Source: Halichondria panicea (Eukaryota > Porifera > Demospongiae > Suberitida > Halichondriidae). Taken from it: 64,000 nucleotides of DNA. A program made the position numbers and the translations under genes. Positions within the stretch are counted from its first letter, which is position 1. Each line of letters starts with the position of its first letter. Positions 34,455 through 46,325 of this stretch are shown in pieces. The stretch is taken from assembly GCF_963675165.1 (NCBI RefSeq), contig NC_087383.1, positions 6,418,139 to 6,482,138 on the forward strand. Direction: 5' to 3'. A model generated the notes under the pieces. The model did not search any database. It was given only the letters and a program-made list of their open reading frames with translations, and had not been told where the DNA came from.

Positions 34455-35837
34455 GTGACAGGGCCAATGAAAACAGACCTTAACGCGGGCATTTTCGAAT
34501 CAGTTTTTATTGTTGAATCTGATAGGGCGTCCTTTAAGCTTCAAAATGATACCAAGATCGACCTCCTAGCTACTTTCTTTCCGGAGATATGTTCGAGGGA
34601 ACGCTACAAAGGTATTGCAACGCCCTCTTGAGTAAATGACGCTCAAACGTCATGATAATTGAAGTTCAATTATTGGCTTCCGGGCACTTCCGTATACTCA
34701 TAAAGCTTAGTAAAAGATGTTCTGGATAAGACAAGTTAGTTAGATGAAGGCTAGGCGTTCTAGGACTCTCTAGCTAGCTAGTATAGCTATGTAGCTGGAT
34801 TGCTTGGCACCTAGGAAGGATCTTCGAAGAAATAAAGAGACAAGGACTCCCGTCGCTCAAATGGTAAGCTCTCATGTCTTGTTATAAGCTTGTACTTATT
34901 ATCTGTGTAATGTATCAGTCTTATAAAAGATCCCTCACTTGTATGGAGCCTACAGAAAGTGTCTCTGTCCTTCATACAGCTTAAAGGAAGCCTAAGTGAT
35001 CTATTATAGGTAGTCTTTCACTTAGTATTCATCCGTATCGATCTAAGGCTTGATCCAACTTATTAGTAGCCTTATAAGAAGCTTTCCTCCTTTAATTTAG
35101 TACTGGTATCACTGCCATTGTGCTTAGTAGTAACAGGCCTGATGGGATGGGTGATCACATCATGGAGGGCCCAGGAAACTGCGTGGAATTGTCGTATAAC
35201 ATTTATATTGATGGTTCCCCCAGGTGGTGGTAAGTGTCGGAGGCCTGAGAAACGCTTGTCTATTGGCTAGAATGTAAGTGACATTGATATTGTGTCTATC
35301 TTAACTTACTACTTATCTGTAGGTTGTTATGGAGTGTTTATGAAGACAAGTGGCACGGGATACGTACATCTAAAGAAACAAGAGTGGATCTACGCCAAGC
35401 TAGCTAGCTAGATAGCTGCTCTTTCTAATCTATTTCTGTTGCTAAATTATGTTTATTAAGAAGTGGAGCTATAATATACCTGGCTCCTCTTGATGATTGT
35501 AAGTACTGGGCTGATGAAATAGTCCTGTACAAGTTGTCATCTTTTATTTGTTAAAAATAATTAACAATAATAGGGAAATTCCCAGGGAATTTCCCCTCAC
35601 GTAGACAGTAAATTTCATTGTAAAAAATGAACGTTCGGTGAGTTTCTTCAACGTCCGCGCTTGACCTGTTTAAAGCTTCGTAGAGACCCAAATTTTTACA
35701 GGTAGGTAGAGGAAGGGTTGAAGTTAGCACCTGTGAAAAAAAAAATTTTTTGCCCATGTTTTTCATTTCTACTAAATTGGCCTATAGCTTAATTTAATTA
35801 TTGCCGCGTTAAGGTCCGTTTTCATTGGCCCTGTCAC
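34455..35837. mobile_element. Non-autonomous GTGACAGG-ended transposon, copy 2
   Basis: A 1383-bp sister of 4947-6320 with the same termini, again flanked by AAAT on both sides. It inserted into the CACTGCAAAAACA element, which is absent from copy A. This is therefore an independent transposition and not part of the segmental duplication. Confidence 0.85.
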
Positions 35838-36800
35838 AAATTATAAAGTTACAGCTAGAACTCTACTAAAAGATACGTGCAAGTTTGCATCGCTGATTTC
35901 AACCTACTCAACCTATACTCGATTACCCTAGCTCGTAATAAATTGTCTACACTGAAACATCTCAGTCTTATATCTTTGCATGCTCATGTTCAATTGTGTA
36001 TGTAGCAATTGGAGACTTGTGACTGGGCATGGTAAGTTACAGTGGCAGTGAAGAAGTCAGGAGCCTCCAGAGTCCTTCAGTGCAGTGCAGTGCAGGCAGC
36101 CTTCTCTCTAGCCTCCTTCTGGCCTGAAGAGCGGCCTGGGATCGAGGCTACCTTCTCTCTAGTCTCTAACTCTAGCTAGTCTCGAGGCCAGATTCTGATT
36201 AAGGAGAGTTTGGCCTCGAGACTATAATTATAAGCTGGAACTATAGGTGTGGCATGAGGGGGCGTTCAGGAGGGCGAGGCCTCAAACATACTTAGCACAT
36301 GGTGCTTGCAGCTGCACCAGACTGCAGCTGCTCATGCAGCTTTATACCATCACTGACTGCATGCCTGTACCCCTGGCCCTGGGCTACCATGTTCCATGTA
36401 CACCAGCTAGGATCTAGGAGTCAAGAGTCACCTGCATCTGCAGCTTGAAAGAAAAGACAATCGCAAGTTAGTCAGTGCTCATTGCTAAACTCAACTTATT
36501 GCCCAATACTCTCTTTCAGATTTTCTTAAAGAGTAGATAGTACCACCATCTCAAAGAAAAAAGTTAAGTTCCATTGCATGCTGTTGGTGCATGGCATGTA
36601 CATGATCTCAAAACTCTCTGAATTCACAGTTTACAAATCACTGCTATACCGTATCGGCGTATAACTCCACCATGTACCAGCTTCAAAGAAAAAGGATTTA
36701 AGTTATGTTGCTCATTGCTAAATAAATGTGTTTACGTGTTTCTTCCAGCTGCAGATTTTACCGTACCTCGGCCCCACAATGTGTACCAGCTAGGAGTCTA

Positions 36801-38858
36801 TACTTAACCACCTTCATCGACTTCAAAGAAACGACTTGCAAGTTATGTCAGATTCCATAAAACTATATAGCTAGCTAGAGGGCAACTGTCCCTGGTTTCG
36901 ACCTTCATCTGTAGCATACTGATTTACGAGTTTGTGTCTTCATGTGTCAGTTACACTGGTTTCGACTGGTCAACTTCGTCCATGGGGTGATAGCTAGCAT
37001 ACTGATTTACGAGTTTGTGTGTATGTGTCCTCATGTGTCAGTTACACTGGTTTCGACTGGTCAACTTCGTCCATGGGGTGATAGCTAGCATTGTAATTTA
37101 CCAGTTTGTGTGTATGTGTCCTCATGTGTCAGTTACACTGGTTTCGACTGGTCAACTTCGTCCATGGGGTGATAGCTAGCATTGTAATTTACCAGTTTGT
37201 GTGTATGTGTCCTCATGCGTCAGTTACACTGGTTTCGACTGGTCAACTTCGTCCATGGGGTGATAGCTAGCATTGTAATTTACCAGTTTGTGTGTACATG
37301 TATGTGTCCTCATGCGTCAGTTACACTGGTTTCGACTGGTCAACTTCGTCCATGGGGTGATAGCTAGCATTGTAATTTACCAGTTTGTGTGTATGTGTCC
37401 TCATGCGTCAGTTACACTGGTTTCGACTGGTCAACTTCGTCCATGGGGTGATAGCTAGCATTGTAATTTACCAGTTTGTGTGTATGTGTCCTCATGCGTC
37501 AGTTACACTGGTTTCGACTGGTCAACTTCGTCCATGGGGTGATAGCTAGCATTGTAATTTACCAGTTTGTGTGTATGTGTCCTCACGTGTCAGTTACACT
37601 GGTTTCGACTGGTCAACTTCGTCCATGGAGTGATAGCTAGCATTGTAATTTACCAGTTTGTGTGTATGTGTCCTCACGTGTCAGTTACACTGGTTTCGAC
37701 TGGTCAACTTCGTCCATGGGGTGATAGCTAGCATTGTAATTTACCAGTTTGTGTGTATGTGTCCTCACGTGTCAGTTACACTGGTTTCGACTGGTCAACT
37801 TCGTCCATGGAGTGATAGCTAGCATTGTAATTTACCAGTTTGTGTGTATGTGTCCTCACGTGTCAGTTACACTGGTTTCGACTGGTCAACTTCGTCCATG
37901 GGGTGATAGCTAGCATTGTAATTTACCAGTTTGTGTGTATGTGTCCTCATGCGTCAGTTACACTGGTTTCGACTGGTCAACTTCGTCCATGGGGTCATAG
38001 CTAGCATACTGATTTACGATTTTGTGTGTATGTGTCCTCACGTGTCAGTTACACTGGTTTCGACTGGTCAACTTCGTCCATGGGGTGATAGCTAGCATAC
38101 TGATTTACGAGTTTGTGTGTATGTGTCCTCATGTGTCAGTTACACTGGTTTCGACTGGTCAACTTCGTCCATGGGGTGATAGCTATAGCATACTGATTTA
38201 CGAGTTTGTGTGTATATGTGTCCTCACGTGTCAGTTACACTGGTCAACTTCGTCCATGGGGGTGATAGCTTATACTATTTACATTTTGCACTACATATGT
38301 GTTGATAACTATAGTGACTTCAATCTTTTGTTCTGTAGGGGCTTATTGTGACGAAAATGATCTGAGGGATGTAGCGTTCATGAAACCAAACGAAACGCCT
38401 GCAGTTCACTACTGGAATTTCAAGAAACGCTAAGTGATGAACACTAAAAACAATTTACTGACAGAAGAAATGTATTGTGCTGCATGTCATGTGATCCAGT
38501 GATCTTATTCTATCATAAACTCATTGTTCTAATACCGTTTGACCTTCTGCATGTGCGTACGTGCGCGAGAAAACAACTAATTAAATGACAAAGGTATAGT
38601 GTTAATTTAACAAAGAAATTCACTTCATAGCAGTGTTAATTCAGCATTCACTTTGCTATTTTGACATAGAAGTACAATAAATTGGTGAAATTCAGATGAC
38701 ATAATACTTTGTTGTTTTGACATAATTTCTTTGCTTGAATGACAAAACATTGTAGGTTGTTTTACCTTTGTCATTCTAACAAATATTATTCTGTCATGTG
38801 AGATTCATCACCGGGACAAACTTTTGTTTGTTAAATTAACAAAAGTGTTTTTGCAGTG
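36801..38858. repeat. Tandem unit 1 (2058 bp) with 91-bp minisatellite
   Basis: Starts TACTTAACC and ends at a complete right terminus (GTTTTTGCAGTG). The minisatellite has about 15 units of 91 bp (GTCAGTTACACTGGTTTCGA .. TTTGTGTGTATGTGTCCTCA), with register from 36946 to about 38228 and one unit carrying a 6-bp insertion (97 bp). Unit 2 follows immediately. Confidence 0.9.
38339..38433 (+). pseudogene. Terminal-exon-like coding fragment, copy 1
   Basis: After a pyrimidine-containing TTTTGTTCTGTAG acceptor the plus strand reads AYCDENDLRDVAFMKPNETP, then AVHYWNFKKR and a stop. The sequence is compositionally protein-like, unlike the AT-rich DNA around it. No upstream exon is seen within the element. 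It resembles the C-terminal exon of a gene picked up by the transposon. The family is not recognised. Confidence 0.4.
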
Positions 38859-40552
38859 TACTTAACCACCTTCATCGACTTCAAAGAAACGACTTGCAAG
38901 TTATGTCAGATTCCATAAAACTATATAGCTAGCTAGAGGGCAACTGTCCCTGGTTTCGACCTTCATCTGTAGCATACTGATTTACGAGTTTGTGTCTTCA
39001 TGTGTCAGTTACACTGGTTTCGACTGGTCAACTTCGTCCATGGGGTGATAGCTAGCATACTGATTTACGAGTTTGTGTGTATGTGTCCTCATGTGTCAGT
39101 TACACTGGTTTCGACTGGTCAACTTCGTCCATGGGGTGATAGCTAGCATTGTAATTTACCAGTTTGTGTGTATGTGTCCTCATGTGTCAGTTACACTGGT
39201 TTCGACTGGTCAACTTCGTCCATGGGGTGATAGCTAGCATTGTAATTTACCAGTTTGTGTGTATGTGTCCTCATGCGTCAGTTACACTGGTTTCGACTGG
39301 TCAACTTCGTCCATGGGGTGATAGCTAGCATTGTAATTTACCAGTTTGTGTGTACATGTATGTGTCCTCATGCGTCAGTTACACTGGTTTCGACTGGTCA
39401 ACTTCGTCCATGGGGTGATAGCTAGCATTGTAATTTACCAGTTTGTGTGTATGTGTCCTCACGTGTCAGTTACACTGGTTTCGACTGGTCAACTTCGTCC
39501 ATGGAGTGATAGCTAGCATTGTAATTTACCAGTTTGTGTGTATGTGTCCTCACGTGTCAGTTACACTGGTTTCGACTGGTCAACTTCGTCCATGGGGTGA
39601 TAGCTAGCATTGTAATTTACCAGTTTGTGTGTATGTGTCCTCATGCGTCAGTTACACTGGTTTCGACTGGTCAACTTCGTCCATGGGGTCATAGCTAGCA
39701 TACTGATTTACGATTTTGTGTGTATGTGTCCTCACGTGTCAGTTACACTGGTTTCGACTGGTCAACTTCGTCCATGGGGTGATAGCTAGCATACTGATTT
39801 ACGAGTTTGTGTGTATGTGTCCTCACGTGTCAGTTACACTGGTTTCGACTGGTCAACTTCGTCCATGGGGTGATAGCTATAGCATACTGATTTACGAGTT
39901 TGTGTGTATATGTGTCCTCACGTGTCAGTTACACTGGTCAACTTCGTCCATGGGGGTGATAGCTTATACTATTTACATTTTGCACTACATATGTGTTGGT
40001 AACTATAGTGACTTCAATCTTTTGTTCTGTAGGGGCTTATTGTGACGAAAATGATCTGAGGGATGTAGCGTTCATGAAACCAAACGAAACGCCTGCAGTT
40101 CACTACTGGAATTTCAAGAAACGCTAAGTGATGAACACTAAAAACAATTTACTGACAGAAGAAATGTATTGTGCTGCATGTCATGTGATCCAGTGATCTT
40201 ATTCTATCATAAACTCATTGTTCTAATACCGTTTGACCTTCTGCATGTGCGTACGTGCGCGAGAAAACAACTAATTAAATGACAAAGGTATAGTGTTAAT
40301 TTAACAAAGAAATTCACTTCATAGCAGTGTTAATTCAGCATTCACTTTGCTATTTTGACATAGAAGTACAATAAATTGGTGAAATTCAGATGACATAATA
40401 CTTTGTTGTTTTGACATAATTTCTTTGCTTGAATGACAAAACATTGTAGGTTGTTTTACCTTTGTCATTCTAACAAATATTATTCTGTCATGTGAGATTC
40501 ATCACCGGGACAAACTTTTGTTTGTTAAATTAACAAAAGTGTTTTTGCAGTG
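38859..40552. repeat. Tandem unit 2 (1694 bp) with shorter minisatellite
   Basis: Nearly identical to unit 1 outside the array. Array length is about 11 units, and the 364-bp size difference equals four 91-bp units. The last ~590 bp differ from unit 1 at very few positions. Confidence 0.9.
40033..40127 (+). pseudogene. Terminal-exon-like coding fragment, copy 2
   Basis: Identical in translation to 38339-38433 and offset by 1694 bp, as expected from the tandem duplication. Confidence 0.4.
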
Positions 40553-40612
40553 TAGCTATAGCTATAGCTAATAGCTATACAGCTAGCTAACTACTTCACA
40601 ATAGCTATATAT

Positions 40613-41430
40613 ACGGTGGCCCTGAGCGTTACTATTATATTAGTTCACCTTAGCTACTTGATAGTTCAACTAGGTTTGTAGTTCAACAACCTTCTACTTG
40701 ATAGTTCGCCTACCTTAGCTACTTCGAAGTTGACCTTTGAACTGTATGTTAATGCCATGCGACTCAATATAAATGAGAGCTCCATGTATATATACAGGTA
40801 CTGAGGATTATCTGCAGCCGGTTAGTGCTACCCTATGGGTAACAGCAATGCAAGATGAGAGTATCACACTCGATTCATTTGGAAGTTATACATGTTATTC
40901 ACAATATACTAGCTAGTCTAGCTTGGGGCAATATAGAGCTATAGGATTAAGAGACCTTTTTCTTCTCTTCCCCCTCCCCTCTGAGAAAAAGTCTGGCCCC
41001 AGACTAATACAATACATGCAGTTCAAGTTGTTCACGTTTGTATCTCCTAATCCCATCGCAGCACAAGAATTCTGTACTATACAATGGTTCTGCATGGTGT
41101 GGTACTCTAGTCTTGCATTGCTGTTAGATAATCCTCAGTACCTGTATACGTGCATATGTATAGCTCTCATTATTGATCTCTAGTCGCTATGTACAGTACG
41201 GCTACAGCAGCATTAAATAGAATTAACATGCAGTTTAAAGGTCAACTGCGAAGTAGCTAAGGTAGGTGAACTATCAAGCAGCGAAGGTAGGTGAACTATT
41301 AAGTAGCTAAGGTAGGCGAACTATCAAGTAGAACTACCCAGTAGCTAAGGTAGGCGAACTACCCAGTAGCTAAGGTAGGCGAAGTATCAAGTAGCTAAGG
41401 TGAACTAATAGTAACGCTCAGGGCCACCGT
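40613..41430. mobile_element. Giant foldback element (ACGGTGGCCC family), copy 2
   Basis: An 818-bp element with the same termini and ~25-bp subterminal repeats as 3579-4604. The central ~300 bp is reversed relative to copy 1, as expected when the two arms are equivalent. It is flanked by ATATAT on both sides. The empty site is in copy A near 6440. Confidence 0.85.
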
Positions 41431-41530
41431 ATATATAGCTAGCTGCGTGCAGAGCTGCATGGGTATAGCTATGACAATGGTTGCATGAATAAGAAAAAAC
41501 GCGTATCTATAATACGTACTACGGACGTAT

Positions 41531-41741
41531 CACTGGGCAAAAAGCTAAATTTCCTGAGATGTACAGGACAGGGCGCAATTTCCTGCACCGATCCTGAAGT
41601 TTTGCAGGATAGGTGTACGGAAGTCTACAGGAAATTGTGCCCTATACTGCTACAGGACGGGTCAGGAAATGTGATGTTCTTCGAGAAAGTGCAGGATTTC
41701 AGGCCTGCACTGTAGCAGGAAATTTAACTTTTCGTCCAGTG
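41531..41741. mobile_element. CACTGGGCAAAAAG miniature element
   Basis: A 211-bp element with ends CACTGGGCAAAAAGCTAAAT and its imperfect inverse, flanked by TAT. The empty site is in copy A near 6526. The interior is full of CAGGA / TCCTG words in both orientations. The open frame across it (41485-41715) is incidental. Confidence 0.8.
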
Positions 41742-41898
41742 TATATATATACTACGTAAACGAAACGGGTATTTTATATTGGCTGCTACTGTAAAGTATC
41801 ATTTGAGACGTACACGCAATGGGTTTTAATTGGGATATAGAAAGGTCAAGTGATTATGTCATTACTGTGCATGCATGCAAATAAGTATACTAACTTAC

Positions 41899-42003
41899 TA
41901 TTGATATCCACATTGCACTCGGTGATGAGGTACTTGATAGTGTCCAGCTTCCCCTCTCTGATTGCCACTCCCAGTGGAGTTAGTCCATCACTGGTCACAG
42001 CTC
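41899..42003 (-). CDS. Ankyrin-repeat exon of ROCO gene (B2)
   Basis: A 105-nt phase-1 exon with CTATAG acceptor and GTAAGT donor. It encodes SDGLTPLGVAIREGKLDTIK and the ECNVDIN end. The paralogue is 6665-6769. It is separated from exon 31868 by a ~10 kb intron containing the CACTG composite and two further elements. Confidence 0.8.
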
Positions 42004-42184
42004 CTATAGTGGTGAGTCAGGACAGTGTCAGGAATGCACAACACATTGTCTCAGAAACCATAACTAATGAACGTCACTAACAACTATTGCCTGAACACCT
42101 CTACATGTCCCATACTGCATCTACCCAACTATATACCCACAGTATAAGTGGTGTGTATATTATAATAATATTATACTCAATACA

Positions 42185-42310
42185 TAGCCTCGTTCCCAGG
42201 CCTTACTTTTTTTGCTGTTAACTGTTCATCCAGATCCATTAAAGACATAGTGAGGCAGCAAAGAAAGAAATGGGCGTACAGTTAAGAAAAGTAAGGCCTG
42301 GTTTGGGAAA
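42185..42310. mobile_element. TAGCCTCG-ended foldback
   Basis: TAGCCTCGTTCCCAGGCCTT on the left pairs with AAGGCCTGGTTTGGGA on the right. The arms extend into TTTGCTGTTAACTGT / ACAGTTAAG. About 126 bp. Lies in the part of copy B that is missing from A. Confidence 0.6.
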
Positions 42311-42409
42311 TCGCGTGAATCACAAGGATTTTTATGAACGTGGGCGATATGTAGCCCACAATGTCGTGACGTAAGGTATTCTCCCACGCATTCAGAGTTA
42401 AATAAGACC

Positions 42410-43290
42410 ATAGATATAAGAAGGAGAGGGATGGGAAACGGAGCACGTGCGCACAATCACTTCTGTGTAATGCCAAAGGTTGATCCGCGTTTCGGCTCAA
42501 GACACCCTGCCAACCCAGCGGGAAATGTTATTACTATCATTCACAGCTCCCCACTGGGACTCTTAGTACTGTGCTGAGCATCCACACCTACTGCAGTGTG
42601 CATCATATAGAAGCGTTGTGTATCTCACCAAGAGCTTGAAAACTTTCAAAGGCAGTTTTTTGAGTGTTGTATTATCGTTTCGGCTCTATCTAGTGGCTTT
42701 GTGTACCTTCTACAAGGAGAGGCTGTGACTATAGCCCAAAATATTAATGATTCCCTCTTTCTTAAGTAGCTGGGCATTGTATGCAAGTAAAATCAAAGCC
42801 ACTTGGCTTTAGGTTGGTAAGTAATGTTCATTTTTGTCTTAGTCAGCTGGTTTTTAAAAGTAGACTTTTTGTGTACCCATTTAGAAAGTTACATCGATGA
42901 TTGAATATAGGTAAATGTCTCTTTGTATTCATTGATAGTTGGTTCATCGTATCGGCACAGTAATTTACGACAGAACTTTGCTACATTTCCATAATTCTCT
43001 ATCATGTCTGTGACTGTACTGGAATACTCAACGGTACAGACAGAGCTCCTCTCAAGAATTTGCCTGTCCAAGCTGCTTTTTACTGCTAGGAGGGTCTCAC
43101 TAACTATTTCTGCTACCTTGTTGTGACTGTTCCACTAGCCATCTAATACATGGAGCTCAGTAGCTAGTTTATAGCCTAGTACTAGCTAAAAGCATGGGTT
43201 GGAGGAAATAAAGAAGAAAACATTGACCGAAACGCGGATCGTCAATGCTATTTACGTAGTGTTTCCCATCCCTCTCCTCTTATATCTATG
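42410..43290. mobile_element. ATAGATATAAGAGG inverted-repeat element
   Basis: Arms of ~30 bp (CATAGATATAAG .. GAGAGGGATGGGAAAC) face each other about 880 bp apart. A second inner pair, GATCCGCGTTTCGG / CCGAAACGCGGATC, lies further in. A 60-codon minus-strand frame (42889-43071; VTDMIENYGNVAKFCRKLLC) inside is protein-like, but its family is not recognised. Absent from copy A. Confidence 0.65.
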
Positions 43291-43369
43291 ATAAGACTGT
43301 ATACTGAGACAACCACCAAGCTCAAGCTGTGCTGCAAGTCAGATCAGAGAACCAGCGTGGCCATGTAGC

Positions 43370-43800
43370 TACCTGCTATATGATAATGATGACTAGGCTA
43401 TTCTTGATCTATACTATATAGACTATATATATATACCATGTAGAAAGACACAAGAAAAGGTGATAGAATCTGAACACACAATCTAGACTAGTAGATCATC
43501 TAGCTAAGCCTAAGCTATAGTGCTTGCAAACTTCCAGTTCCAAGTCCATGTCCAGCTTGCTGCAGGCAAAGTTTTATTAGTCATAGATCTCTGCGTGGAC
43601 AGTCCAACATCTCTAGCTCAGCATGCCCATGCTCATTTTCACCCTTCTACCACCGTTCTACCCTCATGCGACTTCCCGATACAGGCTCTCCTTTTTCCTA
43701 ACTCTATACGTCTATTTCTTTCTTTATTCCTCCAATTAATATCTCATTGAACAATTAATACAGTATTTTATCTTATTGTGATAAAGAAAAGAAAAAGGAG
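43370..43800. repeat. Dispersed repeat shared with 26220-26525
   Basis: Second copy of the repeat described at 26220, again ending near TCATTGAACA. No coding content. Confidence 0.6.
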
Positions 43801-43962
43801 AGCCTGTGTAGAGGCTACTCAAGGCATACACAATGAGTTATGGGGGCCTAACATTGCATAAGGTATATAAGATATCATTTGAGACATACACAATTAATGG
43901 GTAGGTAGAAAGGTAAAGTGATGCATGCCATTAGCAATCAGCGTACAAAGATATTCCCTCAC

Positions 43963-44049
43963 CATTGACATCCACATTGCACTGATTGATCAGATAACGG
44001 ACAATTGCAGTGTACCCAAACTTGCAAGCAAAGAGAAGTCGATTGTTCT
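43963..44049 (-). CDS. Ankyrin-repeat exon of ROCO gene (B3)
   Basis: An 87-nt phase-1 exon encoding NNRLLFACKFGYTAIVRYLI and the CNVDVN end, with canonical borders. The paralogue is 7070-7156. Confidence 0.8.
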
Positions 44050-44189
44050 CTGGAAAAAACGATAAAAAGTGGTTATTATATGAAGCACTAGACCCTTGTG
44101 AAGGGTGGATTAATACTATAACAAAAGGAGCATCTGTTGCTAGTCATTAAATGACCGCCACTCAGTGTACACCTAATAATGAATCTCAC

Positions 44190-44261
44190 CGTTAACTTTG
44201 GTGGTTACATCACCTTTATCTTTCAGTGTCAGCTCTAGGATACGAACTACTAGTGCAGAAT
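44190..44261 (-). CDS. Ankyrin-like exon of ROCO gene (B4)
   Basis: A 72-nt phase-1 exon between CTCACCTCAG and GTGAGA. It encodes DSALVVRILELTLKDKGDVT and the TKVN end, a divergent half ankyrin unit. It is intact here, whereas the copy A version (8107-8176) has lost its donor. Confidence 0.7.
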
Positions 44262-46325
44262 CTGAGGTGAGAACAACAATTGCACTGTGAATATACTACG
44301 CTAATAAATATGCATGCATGATAGAATGTTCAGCGCAAAATGGATCACAGTCTACTGGATATGGTCACAAGAGCAAGGGCTTACGGCTTAATTGATAACC
44401 TCATAATTATACAAATTAACAAGCCTATACTGCATGTATGATTCTACATCAGGGTCTCACATCAGGGTCTCTGAATTAAGTACAATCACTTCAATATACC
44501 AGTCGTCATAAATTGCTAGCTTGATCAGACCTGAAGTGCAGCCATGCCTCCTCCGTATATATATACTGTAGTTCTGGCTGCCTCAAGCTAGGTTTTTAAT
44601 GTACGTTTATTACGGCCGGATATGACGTTTCGGGTGTGATTTGAAGTATGAAAGTTTAAATAAAGAGCATAACAATTTGAGACAAAGTCACAAATTAGTT
44701 ATTAGATTCGAGGTTAACCTGTACAGTCCCAATTAACCGAATAGCCGCGGTTATGATTTCATACCGCCCACCTCGGAACCAAAATCTAGTCAAATCGCTT
44801 GTTACTCGAGACTTTTCTTCTGCTCATAATTATATCTAAGAATTGCCGACAAACACTCAATGCCTATAGATGCATGTATATACACTTTACATGTGTAATA
44901 GAATTTTGATCATCAGAACGTCCATCCTCTCTAACCACCACATGGGTTTCCGTACACTCTTGTTATAATTATTACTATGATAATACACAAATTGAATACG
45001 AGGCCTTATCAAGATCAAGCTAATAATTATTATTGGACAAACTTGATTACTAATAGCTCTCAAGCTTATAGGGGGTGTTTCAGCACCCTGAGTCCCTAGC
45101 TGGATACGAATGCACATAATCAAGCAATGATAATCAGCTAACGTAACCAACAAGTATATTGCCTTTTTATAACACGTATTATATTATAGCCTCCTTGGCC
45201 AATACAACAAAATTGAGGGGAGGGGTAATTTTTGCCCATTTTGTAATGACACTTTCGGAGATTTATTATTAGCAGTTGCTTTTCTGCACATGCATGTTGA
45301 CATGAGTATCTACCAAGGTATTGTCAAGGAGAATAACTCATCCGCCAGGCCTGTATCAAGTACGTGCATGTGTGTTTGGAAAGGGGGTAGTAAGCACAAG
45401 GCTAACTGGGTTGGATGGAACCTCGTCCGATGAAGCATAAAATTGACTCAAACGGAATGCACATTATTTTGGTTTTATGATAATACAGTGTACATGCATC
45501 TAGTTTACTTATAGTTCATCCGAAAAGACGAAAATTACGTAAAATTATTATATGAGGCTGCTCAGTGCATGGGTAGCTAGCTGAAGATCAGAGTATAATC
45601 CTGACTGTACATGCAACATAACATAATAATTACATAATTATTGCTAAATCATTAGGCTATCGTTGTACAGAGAAGGTTGGACGCGCGTCATCCACCGTCA
45701 GGTTTTATCACGTGCGCTCAATTAAAATGGCCGATTAGGCACCATTAGGCACCTCAATGCTCCACTGTTTTGTAGGTTGTACAGAGACACTGCAAGTAGC
45801 CAGAAATGGTCTAGGAGCATTCCCACCGCCCCTCTCACCTTCCCTACACTGCTGAAAAGATTCCAAGATAGATCTAGACTAGTATTTAGATTTTTTTTAC
45901 ACTTTTCCAATTTTTTTAACTGGATTATGATCTATATGAGCAGAGGAGGTCAGAGCACCATTGATCTGTTTCTCTTTAGCGTTCTCTAGCTCTTACTTGC
46001 ACTGATAAGCTTTTAAATTCTCACCTTTGACCTCAAAGGAATTCTATAAAGGTTTATAATTATCACATGACTGAAGGCGTCATGATGATTCGTGTCCAAC
46101 CTCCTCTGATCGTCGTATTGAGCCTTTAACCCTTTCCCCGTTTTAATTAAAACAAGAAAATAAATAAAAACAATTTTCTAAAAATTCAAAAATAAATTAT
46201 AATAATTATCATGAACTATACATTGAAATGACTTGTAACAGGTAGCGCATATACAGGGCCATAAGCATCGATATTGTCACTGTCTAGCTTCCCTAGAATC
46301 TCACTGAGGTTGTACTACAAGGATA

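Larger units (their letters stand above)
34176..40552. mobile_element. CACTGCAAAAACA element, 6.4 kb composite
   Basis: The ends CACTGCAAAAACACTTTTGT and ACAAAAGTGTTTTTGCAGTG are flanked by TA. Copy A has the uninterrupted sequence at about 6380. It contains a nested GTGACAGG element (34455-35837), a mid-section with a 42-bp TAGCCTC mini-element (36113-36157), and two tandem units (36801-38858, 38859-40552). Each unit holds a 91-bp minisatellite and ends in the right terminus. TA target use suggests the Tc1/mariner group, but no transposase is encoded here. Confidence 0.8.
26522..46325. repeat. Segmental duplication, copy B
   Basis: Partner of 1-14390, same orientation. B is longer mainly because of insertions absent from A: 27643-31230 (nested cluster), 34176-40552, 40613-41430, 41531-41741, about 42160-43825, about 45155-45470 and about 45675-46114. 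It carries ankyrin exons 31868, 41899, 43963 and 44190, which correspond to A exons 1682, 6665, 7070 and 8107. The order and spacing of unique blocks are preserved. Confidence 0.85.

Noticed and set aside
38022-38351. 109-codon plus-strand frame, repeated at 39716-40045
   Set aside because: It is a read-through of three 91-bp minisatellite units. The repeated peptide follows from the repeat, not from selection on protein.
36946-39950. Regular repeat arrays considered as a CRISPR-like array
   Set aside because: The 91-bp units are contiguous with no unique spacers, and the context is eukaryotic.
45722-45989. Overlapping frames on both strands in an insertion specific to copy B
   Set aside because: No domain, splice partner or conserved copy in the window. 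Too weak to call.
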